In this document: positions 1 to 5,742 of the stretch, one piece after another
Layout: each line of letters begins with the position of its first letter
Numbering within the stretch: the first letter of the stretch is position 1
Source of the DNA: Caryophanales bacterium UBA1231
Lineage (GTDB): Bacteria > Bacillota_I > Bacilli_A > ML615J-28 > CAG-313
NCBI GenBank assembly: GCA_002309035.1
Contig: DBWT01000005.1
Span: 6,622-12,363 of the forward strand
Reading direction: 5' to 3'
DNA: 5,742 nt
Program-made: the position numbers and the translations under genes
Notes under the pieces: generated by a model
The model's input: only the letters and a program-made list of their open reading frames with translations
Told to the model about the DNA's origin: nothing
Database searches by the model: none

Positions 1-555
1 ATCAATAACCAAGAAGCCGAAGAACTAGGTTCAAGAAAGATCACTTTCTCAAATACACTATATATTGACCAAGATGATTTCTTACCAGAAAAACCTAATA
101 AGAATTGGAAACGTCTTTCACTTGGACTTGAGGTGCGTCTAATGCATGCATATTTCATTAAATGTAATGAAATTATTTATAATGAAGATGGTTCAATTAA
201 AGAATTACATTGTACATATGATCCACTAACGAAGAGTGGTAGTGGCTTCAATGAACGTAAACCTAATGGTACGATCCATTATGTCGATGCAAAGACCGCA
301 TTACCTGCTACTTTCAATCTATTTGAACCTTTAATTTTAGATGCTAAAGTATCAAGTGAAAACTTTAAAGAAAGATTAAACCCTAATTCTTGGGTGAAAA
401 AAGATGGTTATGTTGAAGCATCCCTAAAGAATACTACTCCACTAACTCACTATCAATTTGTTCGCTGTGGATATTTTGTAACTGATTACGAGACGAAAGG
501 GGACCGACTAGTCTTCAATCAAACAGTAAGTCTAAAGTCGTCTTTTAATAAATAA
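1..555 (+). CDS. glnS: Glutaminyl-tRNA synthetase, C-terminal part (5' end outside window)
   Basis: This is the last 184 codons of GlnRS, open from the first base of the window and ending at TAA 553-555. GlnRS attaches glutamine to tRNA-Gln in the cytoplasm. The visible part is the anticodon-binding region made of two beta-barrels; the catalytic Rossmann fold with HIGH and KMSKS motifs lies upstream and is not seen. Recognisable family segments, in window residues, are SRKITFSNTLYID near 11-23, RLSLGLEVRLMHAYFIKC near 38-55, CTYDPLTKSG near 68-77, KPNGTIHYVDA near 83-93, LNPNSWV near 122-128, YQFVRCGYF near 150-158 and LVFNQTVSL near 168-176. The ATG at 133 is internal, because the family similarity continues upstream of it in the same frame. 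It ends one base before pcrA and is probably co-transcribed with it. Assignment as GlnRS rather than GluRS rests on the beta-barrel anticodon domain, which bacterial GluRS lacks. Confidence 0.93.
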   Translation: MNNQEAEELGSRKITFSNTLYIDQDDFLPEKPNKNWKRLSLGLEVRLMHAYFIKCNEIIYNEDGSIKELHCTYDPLTKSGSGFNERKPNGTIHYVDAKTALPATFNLFEPLILDAKVSSENFKERLNPNSWVKKDGYVEASLKNTTPLTHYQFVRCGYFVTDYETKGDRLVFNQTVSLKSSFNK

Positions 556-556
556 T

Positions 557-2630
557 ATGGACTTAAAAGCAAGTTTAAACAAAGAACAAATCCAAGCGGT
601 CAAAGCGGTTGAAGGACCAGTGATAGTGTTTGCGGGGGCAGGAACAGGTAAAACCAAGACCTTAACCTATAGAGTAGCTTATATGATTGATGAGTGTGGT
701 ATTGACCCATCACATATTTTAGCGATTACTTTTACTAAAAAAGCCACTAACGAGATGCGGGAGCGGATTACTAATTTAGTAGGTCCCGCCGCAGGCCATG
801 TTACAATTTCTACAATTCATGCCTTATGTGCTAGAATCCTACGTCAAACAATTGATAAGTTAGGTTATTCGCGTCAATTTGAAATTATTGATGAAGATGA
901 TGCTAATAAAATAGTGGTTGATTTATATAAAGAATTAGAATTATCACGTAAATACTTTTCACCAAGGGCTGCTTATAACATCATTAGTCGTTATAAAAAT
1001 GGCCTAGATGAATTAACAGGTTTAGTAGAAGATATTTATAAACATTATCAAAAACACTTAAAAGATAATAATCAAGTTGATTTTGATGATCTATTATTAT
1101 TAACCGAAAAAATTCTAACGGAATATCCTGATATCAGAAGCTACTATCAAAGAAAGTATCAATATATCTTAGTTGATGAATTTCAAGATACTAACATTAT
1201 TCAATATAATATTATAAAACTCTTAGCAGGCGATAATAGAAACTTATTTGTCGTTGGTGATGATGACCAAAGTATTTATTCTTTTAGAGGCGCCAATGTT
1301 AAAAACATGTATCAATTCTCAATTGATTTTCCAGATGCTCTAAAAGTAATCTTAAATCAAAATTATCGTTCAACTAATGCTATATTGAAAGGTTCTAATA
1401 ATCTAATATCACATAATATCCACCGGGAAAAGAAAGAATTATATTCTGAAATTGATGGAAGCATTCGTGACATTGTGATTCACGATTCATATTATTATGA
1501 AGATGAACCTCGTTTCATCGTTGATGAAATTAAAAATTTAAGACACAAAGGTTACCAATATAACGATATCGCTATTTTGTACCGTACTAATGTTATTAGC
1601 CGTAATATTGAAATGGCTTTAATTGAAAATGGTATTCCATATGTTGTTTATGGTGGTTTTGCCTTTTTAAAGAGACGTGAAATCAAAGATGTTATTAGTT
1701 ATTTAAGATTTATTATTGATCCAGATAACATTTTCCATTTCAAACGAATCATTAATCTACCAAGTAGAGGAATTGGCGATAAAACCATTGAAAAGCTTTT
1801 AGAATGTCAAGCTGAACATGCTTGCAGCTTATTTGAAGCTGTTGATCTCCTTGACCAATCAGCACCATCTAGTAAAACGGGTGCGATTGTTGAATTTAAA
1901 AACTTAATTGAAGAGTTACAGGCAAAATTTGAAACCATGAATTTACCAGACTTCTATGACTATATGTTAGAAAAATCTGGTTACTTAGAACAATTAAAGC
2001 TTGATGCGGAAGTCGATAGTGAAGAAGAAGCTAGAATTGAAAACATTGAAGAATTCAAATCGATTCTTGTTCAACTAGAGACGAATCCCGAACTACAAGG
2101 CTTAAGTAGTAAAGAAAAACTATTATTTGGCTTTGATGATGTCATTCTAGATGAAACACTAGGCACTAAACAAGATGCTAATGGTGTCATTCTATCAACT
2201 GTTCATTCTATCAAAGGATTAGAATTTAAAATTGTCTTTGTGGTAGCTTTGGAAGAAGGATTGTTCCCATCTTTAAGAGAAGATACCGATATTGAAGAAG
2301 AACGCCGGATTGCCTATGTGGCCTTCACGAGAGCCAAAGAAAAAATATATATGTCTTGTGTATCAAGAAGACTTATATATGGAAGAGTGGTTTTGAATCA
2401 AAAATCACGTTTTATTACCGAATATGTAGCTAGTCATGACTGGACTGAACACAAAGAAGAAAAAGAAGTCAAAGATGATGCACCAATTAAAACGGGTGAT
2501 CATGTTATCCATTCATCATTTGGTGAAGGAATTGTGGTTGCGGACAACGACATGATAGTACAAATTCTTTTCACCAAAGATAATCAATTACGTAAAATTA
2601 TGCGTAATCACCCCGCATTACGCAAGAAAT

Positions 2631-2632
<2 letters not shown>
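557..2632 (+). CDS. pcrA: ATP-dependent 3'-5' DNA helicase PcrA (UvrD/Rep family, SF1A)
   Basis: This complete 691-residue UvrD/PcrA helicase unwinds DNA with ATP in repair, rolling-circle replication and clearing of proteins from DNA. The motifs are in order and intact: Q-motif LNKEQ 7-11, Walker A AGAGTGKT 26-33, motif Ia AITFTKKATNEMRER 56-70, Ib STIHALCARILR 85-96, Walker B LVDEFQDTN 205-213, motif III VVGDDDQSIYSFRGA 232-246, motif IV LNQNYRST 266-273, the YGGFAFLKRREIKD block 365-378, motif V STVHSIKGLEF 547-557 and motif VI RRIAYVAFTRAKEKIY 583-598. The C-terminal Tudor-like segment IKTGDHVIHSSFGEGIVV at 644-661 favours PcrA over generic UvrD relatives; in PcrA this domain is known to contact RNA polymerase. 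At 691 residues it is somewhat short for PcrA (often about 720-740), mainly through a brief charged linker near 628-643. ATG 557 is the only sensible start, because an in-frame stop lies at 533-535. No Shine-Dalgarno is visible, so translation is probably coupled to glnS, one base upstream. ligA follows 9 bases downstream. Confidence 0.95.
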
Positions 2633-4630
<1,998 letters not shown>

Positions 4631-4638
4631 TTGATAAT

Positions 4639-4668
4639 AAAAATCCAGGAAGAATCCTGGATTTTTTT
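4639..4668 (+). terminator. Rho-independent terminator after ligA
   Basis: A perfect 12-bp inverted repeat (4639-4650 paired with 4655-4666) closes on the 4-base loop AGAA and ends in seven T residues (4662-4668). The GC-containing core is TCCAGGA paired with TCCTGGA; the outer five pairs are A-T. It starts 8 bases after the ligA stop and should end the glnS-pcrA-ligA transcript, separating it from the downstream regulator gene. Confidence 0.93.
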
Positions 4669-4681
4669 ATTTATAAAAGTA

Positions 4682-4710
4682 TTGCATTATTTTTATAATT
4701 ATAGTATAAT
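4682..4710 (+). promoter_or_regulatory. Candidate sigma-A-type promoter for the XRE-cupin/potA operon
   Basis: A perfect -10 box TATAAT (4705-4710) sits exactly 17 bases after TTGCAT (4682-4687), a weak -35 that matches the consensus only in TTG. Transcription would start near 4717. A second TATAAT at 4694-4699 has only a poor -35 candidate (TTATAA 4671-4676), so I prefer the downstream one. The position between the ligA terminator and the next gene fits a new transcription unit. Confidence 0.65.
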
Positions 4711-4716
4711 AGTTTT

Positions 4717-4743
4717 GTTTAGTAAAAGTAAACTAAAAGTTTA
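4717..4743 (+). promoter_or_regulatory. Candidate operator: three alternating GTTTA/TAAAC half-sites
   Basis: GTTTA (4717-4721), TAAAC (4729-4733) and GTTTA (4739-4743) form two overlapping inverted repeats that share the middle half-site. The right-hand one is a perfect palindrome with 6-base arms: TAAACT 4729-4734, spacer AAA, AGTTTA 4738-4743. A further inverted pair is TTTAGT 4718-4723 with ACTAAA 4732-4737. Half-site centres lie 12 and 10 bases apart, about one helical turn. The cluster begins at the predicted transcription start, a place where a bound repressor would block the promoter. The obvious candidate ligand is the XRE-cupin protein encoded immediately downstream. The repeats are seen directly; operator function is inference, and simple AT-rich composition could produce part of the pattern. 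Confidence 0.5.
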
Positions 4744-4751
4744 TTATTTTT

Positions 4752-4758
4752 AAGGAGG
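4752..4758 (+). promoter_or_regulatory. Ribosome binding site deciding the XRE-cupin start
   Basis: AAGGAGG, continuing as AAGGAGGTG, is a near-perfect Shine-Dalgarno sequence. TTG 4767 lies 8 bases after it, a normal spacing. The in-frame GTG at 4758 uses the last base of this site and therefore cannot be the start it serves. Confidence 0.88.
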
Positions 4759-4766
4759 TGTTAGAT

Positions 4767-5297
4767 TTGAGCATTGGTATCAAGATTAAAGACTTGCGTA
4801 ATAAGTGTTCACTTACGCAAGAAGAGCTTGCTAATCGTTGTGACCTAACTAAAGGGTATATATCACAACTTGAAAACGATTTGACTAGCCCATCAATTAG
4901 TACCCTGACCGATATTTTGACCGCTCTCGGAACTAATTTAAAAGACTTCTTTAGTGATGATGAAGAACAAATCGTCTTTACTAATGATGATTATTTTGAA
5001 AAGGAAGATGAGCATTCCAAGATTACATGGTTAGTACCAAATAGTCAAAAGAATGAAATGGAACCCATTTTATTTAGGCTGGCACCTCATGCGAAAACGG
5101 ATTTAGATTATCCTCATGAAGGACAAGAATTTGGTTATGTATTATCCGGTACCATCACCCTTGTTTACGGTAATAAAGAAGTCAAATGTAAAAAGGGTGA
5201 AACATTCTATTTTACAACCGATAAAAACCACTATTTAATTAATAATGGTAATGTTGAAGCAGTTATTATTTGGGTTACTAGCCCACCGAATTTTTAA
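4767..5297 (+). CDS. XRE-family HTH regulator with C-terminal cupin domain (PuuR-like)
   Basis: This 176-residue transcription factor has two parts. Residues about 5-62 form an XRE/Cro-type helix-turn-helix, with TQEELANRCDLTKGYISQLE at 17-36 and the typical PSISTLTDILTALG stretch at 42-55. Residues about 98-172 form a small cupin beta-barrel, with HEGQEFGYVLSG at 117-128 and GETFYFTTDKNHYLINNG at 144-161. H117, E121 and H155 could bind a metal or shape a ligand pocket; the first His of the classic HxH motif is Tyr (Y115). Start choice: TTG 4767 lies 8 bases after AAGGAGG, whereas the GTG at 4758 overlaps that site. The TTG gives MSIGIKIKDLR, a normal XRE N-terminus. It sits 17 bases before potA, an arrangement common for polyamine regulators in Firmicutes. 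Polyamine sensing and autoregulation through the upstream GTTTA/TAAAC cluster are inferred from context; the ligand cannot be read from the sequence. Confidence 0.9.
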   Translation: MSIGIKIKDLRNKCSLTQEELANRCDLTKGYISQLENDLTSPSISTLTDILTALGTNLKDFFSDDEEQIVFTNDDYFEKEDEHSKITWLVPNSQKNEMEPILFRLAPHAKTDLDYPHEGQEFGYVLSGTITLVYGNKEVKCKKGETFYFTTDKNHYLINNGNVEAVIIWVTSPPNF

Positions 5298-5300
5298 ATT

Positions 5301-5306
5301 AGAGGT
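5301..5306 (+). promoter_or_regulatory. Ribosome binding site of potA
   Basis: AGAGGT, of which GAGGT matches the Shine-Dalgarno consensus, lies 8 bases before ATG 5315. It is weaker than the site of the preceding regulator gene. There is no room for a separate promoter in the 17-base gap, so the two genes are probably co-transcribed. Confidence 0.7.
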
Positions 5307-5314
5307 AAAAAGAA

Positions 5315-5742
5315 ATGGCGAATGAAAAAATTATTGAATTAAAAAATGTAAGTAAAGAATTTGATGGAAAACTTGCGGTTGAAGATTTTAATCTCTATAT
5401 TAGAAAAGGTGAATTTGTTACTTTTCTTGGTCCATCTGGTTGTGGAAAGACTACTACACTAAGATTAATCGCGGGATTTGAAATGCCAACATCGGGCGAG
5501 ATTCTATTAAATGGCGAAGATATTACCAAGATTCCACCATATAATCGTCCTGTTAATACTGTTTTCCAACGTTATGCATTATTCCCTCATATGGATGTTT
5601 ATGACAATATCGCCTTTGGCTTGAAGTTAAAGAAGGTTGCGGAAAAGTATGTTGATAAAGATGGTAATGAAAAGGTTAAATACCGTAAATATAAACGTAG
5701 TGAAATCGATGAAAAAGTAAAGAAAGCTTTAAAGATTGTTGA
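5315..5742 (+). CDS. potA: Spermidine/putrescine ABC transporter ATPase PotA, N-terminal part (3' end outside window)
   Basis: The first 142 codons of an ABC ATPase are visible. The protein would power polyamine import at the cytoplasmic face of a PotB/PotC permease fed by the binding protein PotD. Visible are the adenine-stacking aromatic F16, Walker A GPSGCGKT 39-46, the [12 protein letters not shown] stretch 52-63 and the Q-loop segment [11 protein letters not shown] 83-93 with Q85, followed by YDNIAFGL 96-103. The LSGGQ signature, Walker B, H-loop and C-terminal regulatory domain lie beyond the window. An unusual charged, tyrosine-rich stretch at about 108-128 ([17 protein letters not shown] at its centre) sits where most PotA proteins have only a few residues before the next helix ([10 protein letters not shown]). 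The best family guess is PotA because of the VFQxYALFPHM block and the PuuR-like gene 17 bases upstream. Other members of the spermidine/Fe3+/maltose importer group share these motifs, so the substrate is inferred. Confidence 0.85.
   Translation, partial: MANEKIIELKNVSKEFDGKLAVEDFNLYIRKGEFVTFLGPSGCGKTTTLRLIAGFEMPTSGEILLNGEDITKIPPYNRPVNTVFQRYALFPHMDVYDNIAFGLKLKKVAEKYVDKDGNEKVKYRKYKRSEIDEKVKKALKIV

Noticed and set aside
133..135. ATG as start of a separate small protein before pcrA
   Set aside because: GlnRS similarity runs through this codon from the first base of the window in the same frame, so it is an internal methionine.
4694..4703. TATAATTATA palindrome as an operator or an alternative -10 box
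   Set aside because: A 10-base AT-only palindrome is expected by chance in such AT-rich DNA, and its matching -35 position is poor. The downstream TATAAT at 4705 with 17-base spacing fits better.
4631..4766. Riboswitch, small RNA gene or tRNA in the intergenic region
   Set aside because: Terminator, promoter and repeat cluster account for the sequence. No cloverleaf or conserved riboswitch core is visible, and the leader after the predicted start is only about 50 bases.

Overview
This window is AT-rich bacterial DNA with densely packed genes, all on the + strand. Protein similarity, codon choice and the strong AGGAGG-type ribosome binding sites point to a low-GC Firmicute, probably near Erysipelotrichia, Acholeplasma or the uncultured gut Bacilli; this placement is inference. 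Tryptophan is encoded by TGG wherever I checked it (for example in GlnRS and PcrA). The complete genes stop at TAA or TAG, so a TGA-to-Trp mycoplasma code is not indicated.

Layout: (1) 1-555 is the 3' end of glnS, encoding the C-terminal anticodon-binding beta-barrels of glutaminyl-tRNA synthetase. (2) 557-2632 is pcrA, a complete UvrD/PcrA superfamily 1A helicase. (3) 2642-4630 is ligA, a complete NAD+-dependent DNA ligase. These three are separated by 1 and 9 bases and look like one operon, closed by a clear intrinsic terminator at 4639-4668. (4) 4631-4766 is an intergenic region holding that terminator, a candidate promoter, and a cluster of alternating GTTTA/TAAAC half-sites over the predicted transcription start. 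(5) 4767-5297 is an XRE-cupin (PuuR-like) regulator with a TTG start. (6) 5315 to the window end is the N-terminal part of a PotA-type polyamine ABC transporter ATPase, cut off by the window edge.

Functionally there are two units. The first combines charging of tRNA-Gln with DNA repair and replication: the PcrA motor, then nick sealing by LigA. The second is the start of a polyamine uptake operon, with its probable autoregulator placed first. I see no new defence system, mobile element, CRISPR array or RNA gene. The points most worth checking are the operator cluster, a charged insertion in PotA just after the Q-loop, glnS beside pcrA-ligA, and the start codon of the regulator.
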